From Streptomyces sp. NBC_01716 (GTDB lineage Bacteria; Actinomycetota; Actinomycetes; Streptomycetales; Streptomycetaceae), in contig NZ_CP109181.1 of the NCBI RefSeq assembly GCF_036248275.1, forward strand, positions 4,836,001 to 4,900,000: a stretch of 64,000 bases of DNA, read 5' to 3'. Under the pieces are notes generated by a model. It made no database searches. It worked only from the letters and a program-made list of their open reading frames with translations, and was not told the origin of the DNA. The position numbers were made by a program, and so were the translations under genes. This document shows, one piece after another, positions 53,495-62,341 of this stretch (position 1 is its first letter; each line of letters starts with the position of its first letter).

Positions 53495-54805
53495 TCACGG
53501 CCTCACCGGGCGGTACGGCGGGATCGGGCGGGAGTCCGTCGAGACCGCGACGTACGCCAGGCCGTCGTACTCCTCCGACAGCCGGACCGCAGTGACCTCG
53601 CGCCGGTAGAACCAGCGCGTCACCAGCGCGCCGAACGTCCGCGTCCCGTGCGTGGCGCCGACCCACTCCCGTACGGCGGCGGGCGCGTCGTCCGCCTCGG
53701 CCGCGCGCAGGTCCAGCAGATGGTCCGCCGGTGTGGCGGCGGCGAGTTGGGCCTCCACCGCGGTCTTCGGTGCGGGGCCGATCGGGTTGCCATCGGCGAT
53801 ACGGCCCGTCAGCCCGCCGACGCCGCTCCAGGGCCCCGGCCAGAGGCGGTGGGCACGGAAGGTGCCCTCGCCGAAGAGAAGCCCCATGGCGTAGTACCCG
53901 TCGCCGTACCGCTCGCGCAGGTGGCCGCCGAGCGGCGCCGGTGCCTCGGCGTCGTCCGTACGGCCCTTCGCCACATGGCTGTTGTGGCCCCAGAGCACCA
54001 CCTTGGCCGCCGGGTCGTCCAGGATCTCCCCGACCGCCTCGGCCATGTACCGGTCGCGCGCGGCCAGAACCGTGCGCTCCGGGTCCGGGTGCTGTCCGTT
54101 GCGCGTCACCAGATCGGCGGCGCGGACCAGGATCCGGGCGTGCCGCACCGCCACGGCACCGGCCGGGGTGTCCTCATGGCCGCGTACGTACTCCAGCAGG
54201 TTCACCGCGTCGCGCATCAGCTTCTGCTCCGGGTCCGGGCGCGAGCCCGGATACGCGGTGGCGAGCACGCCGAGCGCGGAGTGCAGGGCGGGCAGCCGGT
54301 CGGGCGCCACGCTGGTCAGGAACGCCTCCAGCACCGCCAGCGAGTCCCCGGCGCGCTGCGGGTCGATGCCGGCGAAGCGGACCTGCTCGCTCTCCGGGCG
54401 GCCGTCGTTGTACGTCCGCATCCACTCGATCGTGTCCAGGACCTCTTCGGTCCGCCAGGTCCAGAATCCCAGCCCGGTCAGTACCTGAGCGGCGTCGCCG
54501 ACACCGCCCCGTACGTACGCGTCGACGGCCGGTCCCGCGGACGCGCTCGCCTCCATGGCCAGCGTCGTGAAGCCCAGCTCGGTCACCAGATACTCCAGCA
54601 GCCGGTGTTTGAGCTGGAAGAACTCGCGTGTGCCGTGCGTGGATTCGCCCAGACCCACGACCCGTACGCCGTCGAGTACCTCCTTCAGCGGCCGGAGGTC
54701 GGTGGTGGGCGCGCCGGCGGTCAGACCGCCGTTCAGGGGCAGGGCGTTCTCCGAGAGCCAGGCCGTCACCTCGCCGGACAGGGTCTCGCGATCATTCGCT
54801 GACAT
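53495..54805 (-). CDS. Erythromycin esterase-family protein
   Basis: The 436-residue protein (ATG 54805) has the family marks VVGLGESTHGTREFFQLKHR (catalytic region with His), TLAMEASASAGPAVDAYVRG, RFAGIDPQ and VVLWGHNSHVAKGR (second His region). Ere-type enzymes open macrolide lactones; many chromosomal homologues have unknown substrates, so resistance is not implied. It faces the RHH gene. Confidence 0.8.
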   Translation of the reverse strand: MSANDRETLSGEVTAWLSENALPLNGGLTAGAPTTDLRPLKEVLDGVRVVGLGESTHGTREFFQLKHRLLEYLVTELGFTTLAMEASASAGPAVDAYVRGGVGDAAQVLTGLGFWTWRTEEVLDTIEWMRTYNDGRPESEQVRFAGIDPQRAGDSLAVLEAFLTSVAPDRLPALHSALGVLATAYPGSRPDPEQKLMRDAVNLLEYVRGHEDTPAGAVAVRHARILVRAADLVTRNGQHPDPERTVLAARDRYMAEAVGEILDDPAAKVVLWGHNSHVAKGRTDDAEAPAPLGGHLRERYGDGYYAMGLLFGEGTFRAHRLWPGPWSGVGGLTGRIADGNPIGPAPKTAVEAQLAAATPADHLLDLRAAEADDAPAAVREWVGATHGTRTFGALVTRWFYRREVTAVRLSEEYDGLAYVAVSTDSRPIPPYRPVRP

Positions 54806-54883
54806 GCCGCCGAGGCTACAGCCGGGCGGGGGCGGTATCGGCACGGGGAACTCGGCCGCGGGTGCGGGGCGTTGTCTGTGCGC

Positions 54884-55064
54884 CCAGGGCGTGTTTTAGA
54901 AGTCCCGTCTGGCCCACGACGCCTGGCACGCACGCTCGCTGCGTTGTCGGAGTCATCCAAGTACGTCCAGTACGAGGATGATCCTCCGCCTTGCGATCGC
55001 ACGCGCCAGACGCCGCGGGCCCCGCCCTGAGGGCGGACGACGCTACTTCTCAAACACGCCCTGG
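54884..55064. repeat. Long imperfect palindrome (MITE-like Streptomyces repeat)
   Basis: The ends mirror each other: CCAGGGCGTGTTTTAGAAGT on the left and ACTTCTCAAACACGCCCTGG on the right. Inner parts match across the whole length (GGAGTCATCC opposite GGATGATCCTCC around a GTAC-centred middle). The whole folds as one hairpin of about 180 bases. From memory, similar repeats occur between genes in many Streptomyces genomes; it may be a non-autonomous mobile repeat or a regulatory fold. Confidence 0.7.
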
Positions 55065-55119
55065 CGCACCGGAGTTGTCCCTGTCCCCAGGCACCCCGAA
55101 GCCCCGGAGGCTCGACGCC

Positions 55120-56127
55120 ATGTCTCTGACACCATCCGACTCTTCCCGCCCCGCCGGCCCCTCGCGCCGGGCCCTGCTCGGCGGCGCGGCAGCCGCCACA
55201 TTGGCGCTCGCCGCGACGGCGGCCGGTGCGGGCGCGGCCACGGCGCACCCGCGCGCCGACCGTCCCGCGCGCCCCGGCCGCGCGTCCTGGCCCACCGACT
55301 TCCCGCTGCCCGACGGCTTCCGCCCCGAGGGCATAGCCATCGGCAACGGCCCGTACGCGTACATGGGTTCGCTCGCGGACGGCTCGATCCGCCGCGCCGA
55401 CCTGCGTACCGGCGAGGGCCGTACCGTCCTGGCGGGCGCGACGGGCGGCGCCGCGACCGGTCTGAAGCTCGACCGGGACGGGCTGCTCTACATCTCGGGC
55501 GGCGTGAGCGGTTCGATCCGGGTGTTCGACACCCGTAGGAACAGGCTCACCGCCACGTATCAGCCGACGACCGTCGGCTTCGTCAACGACGTGATCCTGT
55601 ACGGGGACCGGGCCTGGTTCACGAACTCGAACGCGCCCGTCCTCTACAACGTCCCGCGCGGCGGCAGGCGCCGGGGCAAGGACGACCTGCGCAGCGTGCC
55701 GCTCGGCGGCGAGTGGGAGCAGGCGCCCACGGGCATCAGCGCCAACGGCATCGAGACGACGCCCGACGGCCGCGCGCTGATCGTCGTCAACAGCCCGACA
55801 GGCAAGCTGTTCCGGGTGGACCCGAAGACCGGGCACGCCACGAACATCACCCTCAAGGGCGCGCCCGACGTCGTCAACGGCGACGGTCTCCTGCGCGTCG
55901 GCGACCTGCTGTACGTGGTGCAGAACCGCCTCAACCTGGTCACGGTGTTCCAACTGGACGCCGACGCCCGCAAGGCGACGCTGCGCCGCTCGATCCTCGA
56001 CCCGCGCTTCGACGTCCCGACGACGGCGGCGCGCCTCGGCAACCGCCTCTACCTGGTCAACGCCCGCTTCACGACGACGCCGACACCGGAGACGACGTAC
56101 AACGCGGTCGCGGTCCCGCTCCGATAG
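55120..56127 (+). CDS. Secreted SMP-30/gluconolactonase-like beta-propeller protein
   Basis: ATG at 55120 with CCGGAGG upstream. It has a twin-arginine-like signal (RRALLGGAAAATLALAATAA), then propeller-like repeats (GFRPEGIAIGNGPYAYMGSL, GLKLDRDGLLYISGG, NGIETTPDGRALIVVN, VVNGDGLLRVGDLLYVVQ). The fold matches SMP-30/LRE lactonase or hydrolase proteins. Export by Tat and the substrate are inferred. Confidence 0.7.
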   Translation: MSLTPSDSSRPAGPSRRALLGGAAAATLALAATAAGAGAATAHPRADRPARPGRASWPTDFPLPDGFRPEGIAIGNGPYAYMGSLADGSIRRADLRTGEGRTVLAGATGGAATGLKLDRDGLLYISGGVSGSIRVFDTRRNRLTATYQPTTVGFVNDVILYGDRAWFTNSNAPVLYNVPRGGRRRGKDDLRSVPLGGEWEQAPTGISANGIETTPDGRALIVVNSPTGKLFRVDPKTGHATNITLKGAPDVVNGDGLLRVGDLLYVVQNRLNLVTVFQLDADARKATLRRSILDPRFDVPTTAARLGNRLYLVNARFTTTPTPETTYNAVAVPLR

Positions 56128-56170
56128 ACGTACACGGACGCGCCTGCCGGACCTCACCGAGAAGACGTGC

Positions 56171-56194
56171 ACCGGGCTCCGCCCCGAGCCCGGT
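56171..56194. terminator. Hairpin between convergent genes
   Basis: A nine-bp stem ACCGGGCTC with GAGCCCGGT encloses a six-base loop, in the gap between the propeller gene and the TPR gene. Confidence 0.65.
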
Positions 56195-56208
56195 GTACCT
56201 CAGCGGTG

Positions 56209-57576
56209 TCAGAACGGGGGTTCGGCGGCGAAGGTGCCCGTCCAGAGGTGGGTGGACGGCTCGGGTGCGCGTTGCTGGAGGAGCGTCACGGCGTCCTTGA
56301 CCCGGCCGAGGGTGATGAGGTGGCCGGCTTGTGGGGCCGGGTTGGCGGGGGCGTACGGTTCCAGGACGGCGACGGCCTCCTCGGTGCGGCCGGCCTCGGC
56401 CAGCAGGTCGGAGACGGTCCACGCCGCGTACGGGGAGTCGCGCTCGGGGTGCGTTCGCGCCCGCTCGATCGCCTCGTCGAGCCGGCCGCAGTCGGCCATG
56501 AGCCGCAGCCGCAGCCGGAACAACTCCCATTCCTCTTCGCCGTCTTGAAGAGTCCGGCGTGCGTTCAGTGCGTCCAGGTGGGCCAATCCGTCCTGGGCGC
56601 GGCCCTGGTCGGCGTACAGGGTGCACAGCGTGTCGACCAGCCAGTCGTCCGAGCCGCCGGGGGAGTCCACGAGCGCGGCCATCACCTCGATCGCCTCGTC
56701 GCCCCGGCCGTGCCGGGCCAGGAGCCGCGCCCGTCCCACCGCGGCGTGATGCCGGCGGAGCGGTGAGTCGGCCGATTCCCGGTACACGGTGATCGCGCCT
56801 TCCACGTCGCCGCGCTCCTCCAGCACCTCGGCGAGGCGCCGTGCGGCGTCCCCGAGGGGTGCGGACGCCGCGTACTCGCGCAGTTCCCCGATCCGGTCGT
56901 GCCTGGCCAACAGATCGGCCAGTTCGTCGTGGTTGTTGACGGGGGTGATGTCCTGCCGGGTGCGCAGCAGGGTTATCGCCTCGTCCACGCGGCCCTGGCG
57001 TTCACGGATCGTGGCGAGCAGCCCGATCGCCGTGTCGGGTTGGAGGCCATGGCAGCACCACGGGCTGTCGCACCGGTGCCCGGCCGGGATCCGGGCGGTC
57101 AGCAGGGCGGCGACGGCCTCGTCGTGGGCCGTTCCCCCGGCGATGTCGACCAGGGCGGTGGCAAGGACCCAGTCCTCGATCCCGGCGCTCAGCAACGTGA
57201 CCGCCTCGTCCTCGCGTCCGTGCCGGGCCAGCAGCCGCGCGAAGAACTCCAGCGCGGTCCCCCCGACCGCGGCGTACGGCCGCGCCAGTTCGATGGCCTC
57301 CTCCGCGCGCCCCCAGCTCTCCAGCGATTCCGCCTTGGCGCGGGCGGCGGGCCACCAGCCGGTGGCGACGTACGGAGCGAGTACGTCCAACGCCTCCGCC
57401 TGCCGGTCCCGGTCCCCGAGCAGCCGCGCCCACTCACGCGCGCAGAACCATTCGCCGCGGCCGGCCTGGTACTCCACCTCGTCCTCATGGCCGAGTTCCA
57501 GAAGCCGTGTGACGAGGAGCGGAGGAATGCAGCCGGACTGGGTCCGGGCCCGTTGGTCAAGAACAGCAGCGTCCAT
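56209..57576 (-). CDS. TPR-repeat protein (455 aa)
   Basis: Most of the protein is a series of helix pairs (for example EAIELARPYAAVGGTALEFF, LLARHGREDEAVTLLSAGIE, LARHGRGDEAIEVMAALVDS) typical of tetratricopeptide repeats. It has no other recognisable domain or membrane segment. Streptomycete proteins of this type often work with regulators; no partner is visible nearby. Confidence 0.75.
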   Translation of the reverse strand: MDAAVLDQRARTQSGCIPPLLVTRLLELGHEDEVEYQAGRGEWFCAREWARLLGDRDRQAEALDVLAPYVATGWWPAARAKAESLESWGRAEEAIELARPYAAVGGTALEFFARLLARHGREDEAVTLLSAGIEDWVLATALVDIAGGTAHDEAVAALLTARIPAGHRCDSPWCCHGLQPDTAIGLLATIRERQGRVDEAITLLRTRQDITPVNNHDELADLLARHDRIGELREYAASAPLGDAARRLAEVLEERGDVEGAITVYRESADSPLRRHHAAVGRARLLARHGRGDEAIEVMAALVDSPGGSDDWLVDTLCTLYADQGRAQDGLAHLDALNARRTLQDGEEEWELFRLRLRLMADCGRLDEAIERARTHPERDSPYAAWTVSDLLAEAGRTEEAVAVLEPYAPANPAPQAGHLITLGRVKDAVTLLQQRAPEPSTHLWTGTFAAEPPF

Positions 57577-57709
57577 GAGGGTGCACCCTAGCCACCAGAG
57601 AGCGGATCGTCGCCCCAGGTCACCGGGGGTTACTTAGGGCACCCTTTCCTCTTGTGGGGGATGCCTGGTACATATGGAAGTGTTCCATCGGCACATCGGA
57701 AGTCTTGCC

Positions 57710-57964
57710 ATGAACCAGGAAAACACCGACAACGACCTCACCCCCTTCACGATCGACCTGACCCCCGACGAAGCCCGGCGGCGGGCCGAGGTCCTGGCCG
57801 CGCTGGGGCCCGACTGGGACCCGGTGGAAGCCCTCCGGGGCGAGGACGAGGCGTACGCGCTCCTCTACTCGGGGCTGGACGACGAGCAGCAGCGCATCTA
57901 CGACCGGCTCGTGGCGGCCGGTGTCCTCCCAGGGGACGAGCCGGGCCGTGCGGCTACCCATTGA
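57710..57964 (+). CDS. DUF6400 family protein
   Basis: ATG at 57710 starts MNQENTDNDLTPFTIDLTPD. The core WDPVEALRGEDEAYALLYSG, then LDDEQQRIYDRLVAAGVLP, fits the small streptomycete DUF6400 family of unknown function. It overlaps the next gene by 17 bases. Confidence 0.75.
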   Translation: MNQENTDNDLTPFTIDLTPDEARRRAEVLAALGPDWDPVEALRGEDEAYALLYSGLDDEQQRIYDRLVAAGVLPGDEPGRAATH

Positions 57965-58169
57965 CCCCCAGGCGGATGCCTCCCGCCGCGCCTGGCTCCC
58001 CTGCCCGGTCTGCGACGACGCCCGCCACTGCGAAACGTGCGCGTCCCGCCGCAACTGCGGCGACCACTGGCGCTACCTGATATCCAACAACGGCCCGGTA
58101 CTCCACCTCCAGTGCCCCCACTGCACCCACACCTGGTCCCTCAACACCCGCCCGGACACGGCGCGTTGA
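57948..58169 (+). CDS. Small zinc-binding-like protein
   Basis: GTG at 57948 gives about 73 residues with LPCPVCDDARHCETCASRRNC and a final LQCPHCTHTW, a cysteine/histidine set suggesting one or two zinc sites. Family not recognised. It overlaps the DUF6400 gene by 17 bases. Confidence 0.5.
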   Translation: MRLPIDPQADASRRAWLPCPVCDDARHCETCASRRNCGDHWRYLISNNGPVLHLQCPHCTHTWSLNTRPDTAR

Positions 58170-58191
58170 GACCCGTCGTCGACCGGCAGGC

Positions 58192-58851
58192 TCACGGGTA
58201 GAGGCCCGCGCGGAAGGTGAAGGAGACCAGTTGGGCGCGGTCGCGGGCGCCTACCTTTGTCATCGCTCGGACCGCGTGCGTCTTCACCGTGAACGGTGAC
58301 ACCGACATCTGCGCCGCGATCTCGTCGTTGCCGAGGCCGCTCGCGACCAGGACCACCACGTCCCGTTCCCTGGGCGTCAGAGCGCCGAAGCGGCGGAGCA
58401 GTTCCTTGTCGATCACCGGGGGCGGGCTGTCCGTCATGTGACCGATGAGCGCGGCCGTCGCGGCGGCCGACAGCGCGCCGCCGCCGGACACGACCTCGGT
58501 GATTCCGGCGACGAGTTCGGCGGGGCTCACGGTCTTGCTCAGGAAGCCGTTGGCGCCCGCGCGCAGGGCGGCCAGAACGATGTCGTCCTGGTCGAACGTG
58601 GTCAGCACGATCACCCGCGTCTTCTCCGGTGGATGCTCCGCGCGGATCCGGCGCGTGGCCTCGACACCGTCGATGCCGGGCATCCGGATGTCCATCAGCA
58701 CCAGGTCGACGGGGTGGTCCCGGAGGAAGGGGACGACCTGGAGCCCGTCCGAGAGATCAGCCGCGACGACGAGACTCGGGTCGAGCCGGAGCATCGTCCG
58801 GATCCCGGCCCTGATCTCGGCCTGGTCGTCGACGATCAGAATCCGTGTCAT
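58192..58851 (-). CDS. NarL/FixJ-type response regulator
   Basis: The 219-residue protein has a receiver domain with the phosphorylatable Asp54 in VLMDIRMPGIDG, then a LuxR-type HTH, LTPRERDVVVLVASGLGNDE with EIAAQMSVSPFTVKTHAVRA. Its ATG overlaps the kinase stop (ATGA). It is the partner of the histidine kinase encoded upstream. Confidence 0.9.
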   Translation of the reverse strand: MTRILIVDDQAEIRAGIRTMLRLDPSLVVAADLSDGLQVVPFLRDHPVDLVLMDIRMPGIDGVEATRRIRAEHPPEKTRVIVLTTFDQDDIVLAALRAGANGFLSKTVSPAELVAGITEVVSGGGALSAAATAALIGHMTDSPPPVIDKELLRRFGALTPRERDVVVLVASGLGNDEIAAQMSVSPFTVKTHAVRAMTKVGARDRAQLVSFTFRAGLYP

Positions 58852-60032
58852 CGGACGACGGCCCCCAGCGGGCTGAACTCCGCGTGGACCCGGAACCGCC
58901 CGTCGTCACTGTCGATCGTCAGCCGCCCGCTGGAGGACTCCACGCGCTCCCGCATCCCCACGAGCCCGAGCCCGCTGCCCGGGTCGGCGCCACGGGGCGA
59001 GCGACCCACGCCGTTCTCCACGGTGACGCGGATCCTGCCGTCGTGCTCCCGCACATCCACCGTCGCCGTCCCCTCCCCGTGCCGGTAGGCATTCGTGAGC
59101 GCTTCCTGAACGACCCGGTAGACCGTCACACCGACGCTCGGCTCAACGAAACCGGCCGGGATGTCGAGGGACGGCCGCACGTCGAGGCCGATGCTCTCGA
59201 AAGAGGCGATGAGTCCCTCCAGGCCGCTCAGCGCCGGTGTCGGCCGGAGCGCCTCGTCGCCCGAGACGTCGTCCCCGAGGCGCAGAAGCGCGAGGATGCG
59301 CTGGGTCTCCACGACGACGGTACGGGCGCTGGCCCTGGCCGATACGAGGGCCTGCCGGGAGGAATCGGCGTCATCGGGCAGCCCGATCTCCGCCGCACCG
59401 AGGTGCAGGCTCAGCATCGCGACCTGGTGGCCGATGACGTCGTGGAGGTCCCGGGCGATACGGAGCCGTTCCTCGGTCACCCGCCGGGTGGCTTCGATCT
59501 CGCGGGTGGCGATGGCGATCTCGGCCCGTTCGTCCAGGGTCCACCAGTGCTCCCGGTGGATACGGAGCGCGGCCCCCGTCGCACCTCCCGCCATGGCCGA
59601 GAAGAGGGCGGCGGCTCCCACGACCGCGCCGCCGCGGAATCCTCCGAGCGTCATGAACGCCCCCAGGAAGAACGCCGCCACGATGGCGGTTCCGACCAGC
59701 GGCTGCTTGCCCCTGAGGGTGACCGAGAACAGCACGAGCACGGCCATCATCCACACCGACAGCGGGTCGTGCCCCACCGCCGTGACGGCGAAGGACGCGC
59801 CGCTCGTCACGACCAGTCCCGCCCACGGCTTCCACCACGAGAGGGCGACGCCACCGCCGGCGAGGAGCACGGACAGGGCCGTCGGCCAGTCCGACCCCCG
59901 CACGATCGCCGCCACGATCTGCCCGGTGAACACCAGCGCGGCCACCGAATAGGCGCCCCGGTGCAGCACCTCGGGGCGGCGGACCCACAGCGGTGCCGCG
60001 GGCCCGTCCTGACTGTTCTGCGACGTGACCAT
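58848..60032 (-). CDS. Sensor histidine kinase (DesK/NarX-type)
   Basis: The 394-residue protein has about five or six membrane segments in the first 155 residues. A HisKA_3 helix follows with the phosphorylated His197 (IARDLHDVIGHQVAMLSLHL), then a HATPase domain with EALTNAYRHGEG and GSGLGLVGMRERV. It signals to the response regulator just downstream. No extracellular ligand domain is visible, so it may sense the membrane. Confidence 0.9.
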   Translation of the reverse strand: MVTSQNSQDGPAAPLWVRRPEVLHRGAYSVAALVFTGQIVAAIVRGSDWPTALSVLLAGGGVALSWWKPWAGLVVTSGASFAVTAVGHDPLSVWMMAVLVLFSVTLRGKQPLVGTAIVAAFFLGAFMTLGGFRGGAVVGAAALFSAMAGGATGAALRIHREHWWTLDERAEIAIATREIEATRRVTEERLRIARDLHDVIGHQVAMLSLHLGAAEIGLPDDADSSRQALVSARASARTVVVETQRILALLRLGDDVSGDEALRPTPALSGLEGLIASFESIGLDVRPSLDIPAGFVEPSVGVTVYRVVQEALTNAYRHGEGTATVDVREHDGRIRVTVENGVGRSPRGADPGSGLGLVGMRERVESSSGRLTIDSDDGRFRVHAEFSPLGAVVR

Positions 60033-60065
60033 GAGCCGATTCTCGTTCGCGTGAGCGGTGGCCGT

Positions 60066-60109
60066 GTACTTCGAACGATGTAGACGCGGAAGTACTTCGT
60101 TCGAAGTAC
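60066..60109. promoter_or_regulatory. Palindromic operator in the divergent two-component/membrane-protein region
   Basis: A perfect 18-base palindrome is present at 60092-60109: GTACTTCG, two bases, CGAAGTAC. A 13-base half-copy GTACTTCGAACGA lies at 60066-60078 as an inverted repeat with 18 bases between. It sits between the kinase gene and a membrane-protein gene, a likely site for the paired response regulator. Confidence 0.6.
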
Positions 60110-60186
60110 GCGGCCCCTCCCGAGGCGGCTGAAACTCGTCGTCGAGGCGACCGTCTCACTCCGTCACCATCACAACGGGACACTTG

Positions 60187-60771
60187 ATGACTCAGACCAC
60201 CGTAACTCCGACCCTGGCAACGGCGACGCCCTCCGGGCTCCGCTCGCTCCACCTGATCCGGGTCGCCTTCTCCCTGATCTGGGTGGCACTCGTCTTCTCG
60301 ACCTCCGCCAAGCTCGTGTCGGCGGACGAACCCACCGTGATCGCGGCCGTGCTGCTCTTCGTCTACCCCCTGTGGGACGCCATCGCCACGCTCCTTGAGC
60401 GCCGCCTGGCAGGCACCGACTCCACGGACCGCGTCCGTACCGTGAACCTCGGACTCGGCCTCGCCGCCACCGCCGGAATGGTCGTCGCCGCCTTCTCCAC
60501 CATCGGGACAGCGCTTCTCGTGTTCGGCGTCTGGGCCCTGCTCGCCGGAGCCCTCCAGCTCACCGTCGCGATCCGGCGCCGGCGCACCGTCGGCGCCCAG
60601 TGGCCGATGGCCATCAGCGGCGGACAGTCCGTCCTCGCGGGTGCCGGCATCGCCGCCATGTCCGCCTCGGAGACGAGCAGCCTGTCCACCGTCGCCGGAT
60701 ACTCGGCCTTCGGCGCCTTCTGGTTCCTCGTCTCCGTGATCGCCCTGACCGTCCGCAGCCGGCGCGTCTAG
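60187..60771 (+). CDS. Multi-pass membrane protein (DUF308-like)
   Basis: ATG at 60187. The 194-residue protein has six hydrophobic segments (for example LIRVAFSLIWVALVF, VIAAVLLFVYPLWDAIATLL, GLAATAGMVVAAF, ALLVFGVWALLAGALQ, WPMAISGGQSVLAGAGIAAM, AFWFLVSVIALTV), similar to HdeD/DUF308 proteins. Transcribed divergently from the two-component system; probably a target of it. Confidence 0.7.
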   Translation: MTQTTVTPTLATATPSGLRSLHLIRVAFSLIWVALVFSTSAKLVSADEPTVIAAVLLFVYPLWDAIATLLERRLAGTDSTDRVRTVNLGLGLAATAGMVVAAFSTIGTALLVFGVWALLAGALQLTVAIRRRRTVGAQWPMAISGGQSVLAGAGIAAMSASETSSLSTVAGYSAFGAFWFLVSVIALTVRSRRV

Positions 60772-61652
60772 GAGGCGGCGGAACCGGACAGTTCCCTGAG
60801 CACCCGCGTCGTCACGGTCAGTTCCGGCACCAGCGCGGCCAGTGTCCGTCCGTCCGGGGTGTGTACGTACACCGTGTTGTAGCAGGGGCCATCGGCCCCG
60901 CCCCTGGGGAACGGCAGCCCGGCGACACGCCAGTCGGCGCTCCAGGGCAGATGGCCGCCGTCCGCGTCGTAGATTCCCTCGCGCGTCAGCGTCAGTTCAC
61001 CCAGCCGCACCTTGCCCTCCCGCTCGTACATCTCGCGGATACGCCGGGTGATCCCCTCCCGGGTGCGGTCGACTATCAGGGCCGACAGCTCCTCCTGCCG
61101 GGACGATCCGAGCAGCGGCAACCGCTCGCCGGTGCCCGCCAGGGCCAGCTCGCAGAGAGCGGGGAGGGTCTTCGCGCCGACGCCGGGGAGAGCGGCCCCG
61201 GGGGTGGTGAACTCCTGGCGGTGCCAGACGACTCGTACGGCATCCCAGGGGATCACGAGCCGCCCCTCATGGGTGACGAGTACGAGTCCGTCCGTATACG
61301 CCTTGTACGGCCGCGACTTCGGCGGGAACTCGCGTACCAGCGCACCGGGGTCCGGCCGGTCGCCGCCGTACAACTCCCCGAGCGCGACGTACTGTTCGGT
61401 CCCCTCGTCGGCGTCCTCGTAGGCGGGGGCGGGCGGCGGTCCGCCGAGCGGGTTGGACAGGGGCCGCGCGGCCCGCGCCTGCGCTTCGAGGGCGCGGTGC
61501 TGGGCCCGGCCCAGGAGCCCGAGTGCGGCCATGACCGCACCCCCGGCGATCAGCGCGACCCCGCCGCCCCACCCGAACTGGACCCCCACCGCGGCCCCGA
61601 CGCCCACCAGCAACGTGCCGAAGGCGATGAACCCGGCCAGCATGCGGCGCAT
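60768..61652 (-). CDS. Hypothetical membrane protein
   Basis: The 294-residue protein has two adjacent N-terminal membrane helices (LAGFIAFGTLLVGVGAAVGV and GGGVALIAGGAVMAALGLL). They are followed by a long soluble part with beta-rich segments (for example AYTDGLVLVTHEGRLVIPWD), typical of streptomycete proteins of unknown function with DUF6585-like annotation. The end overlaps the DUF308-like gene's stop by four bases, convergent. Confidence 0.6.
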   Translation of the reverse strand: MRRMLAGFIAFGTLLVGVGAAVGVQFGWGGGVALIAGGAVMAALGLLGRAQHRALEAQARAARPLSNPLGGPPPAPAYEDADEGTEQYVALGELYGGDRPDPGALVREFPPKSRPYKAYTDGLVLVTHEGRLVIPWDAVRVVWHRQEFTTPGAALPGVGAKTLPALCELALAGTGERLPLLGSSRQEELSALIVDRTREGITRRIREMYEREGKVRLGELTLTREGIYDADGGHLPWSADWRVAGLPFPRGGADGPCYNTVYVHTPDGRTLAALVPELTVTTRVLRELSGSAAS

Positions 61653-61742
61653 GAGACGTTCCCCCTGATCCCTGGTTGCCCGATCCCCGGCCGTGACTCG
61701 GTCGCGAAGTATACGAACGTGCTTCCCCGCTCCGGAACGCTA

Positions 61743-61766
61743 AACCTTTCCACTAATGTGAAGGTT
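61743..61766 (+). promoter_or_regulatory. Inverted repeat upstream of the MerR gene
   Basis: AACCTT and AAGGTT bracket an inner CCAC/GTG core over 24 bases, the kind of interrupted palindrome MerR proteins bind in their own promoters. Confidence 0.5.
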
Positions 61767-61813
61767 CAAGCGTGGGCCGTCGCCTGCGCGCATGCCTGGT
61801 GAGGGAGAGCGGC

Positions 61814-62224
61814 ATGAAGATCGGAGAGCTGTCCGAGAAGACGGGCGTCTCGACGCGGTTGCTTCGCTATTACGAAGAGGTCGGCATCCTGACCCCGTAC
61901 CGGAGCGCCAACGGCTACCGCGGCTACGGCGAGCCGGCCATCGACCGTGTCCTTCAGATCCGCGAACTCCTCGAAGTCGGCCTGACGACGGAGATGATCC
62001 GCGAGGTGCTGCCCTGTCTCGGGAAGGCGAAGGACGAACTGCCGCCCGAGGACTGCCCGGCGGCAAAGGACCTGGACGGGCTGCGACGTCAACTCGGCAA
62101 CGTCAAACGACGCATTGACGTGCTCCAGCGCAATCAGCGCGCGATCGAGGTCTATCTGCGCACCTGGGAGCACGCCATGGCCGGTACGCCTCAACCCGCT
62201 GGTGAGGTCCCTGTCTCGGACTGA
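61814..62224 (+). CDS. MerR-family transcriptional regulator
   Basis: The 136-residue protein starts MKIGELSEKTGVSTRLLRYY, the MerR HTH, followed by EEVGILTPYRSANGYRGYGE and a coiled-coil dimer helix (QLGNVKRRIDVLQRNQRAIE). GAGGGAGAG precedes ATG 61814. No Cys-metal site is visible, so it is not a classic metal sensor; it likely controls the SDR gene next to it. Confidence 0.85.
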   Translation: MKIGELSEKTGVSTRLLRYYEEVGILTPYRSANGYRGYGEPAIDRVLQIRELLEVGLTTEMIREVLPCLGKAKDELPPEDCPAAKDLDGLRRQLGNVKRRIDVLQRNQRAIEVYLRTWEHAMAGTPQPAGEVPVSD

Positions 62225-62270
62225 GTGCGCGAACGTTCAGTGACGGCTGTCACGGCCGCCGAGCTTGACC

Positions 62271-62286
62271 TTGACAGTAGTGTCAA
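62271..62286 (+). promoter_or_regulatory. MerR-type operator in the SDR promoter
   Basis: TTGACAGTAGTGTCAA is a perfect inverted repeat with a four-base centre. It lies about 55 bases before the SDR start and could be bound by the adjacent MerR protein, with TTGACA doubling as a -35 box. Confidence 0.65.
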
Positions 62287-62341
62287 TCTTTAGCTTCGGC
62301 TGGGTAGAGCAATCCGCTGAACAGCGCGAGGAGACATTGCC

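Noticed and set aside
53495-54805. Erythromycin esterase as evidence of macrolide resistance
   Set aside because: Chromosomal family members are widespread with unknown substrates and no macrolide genes are near.
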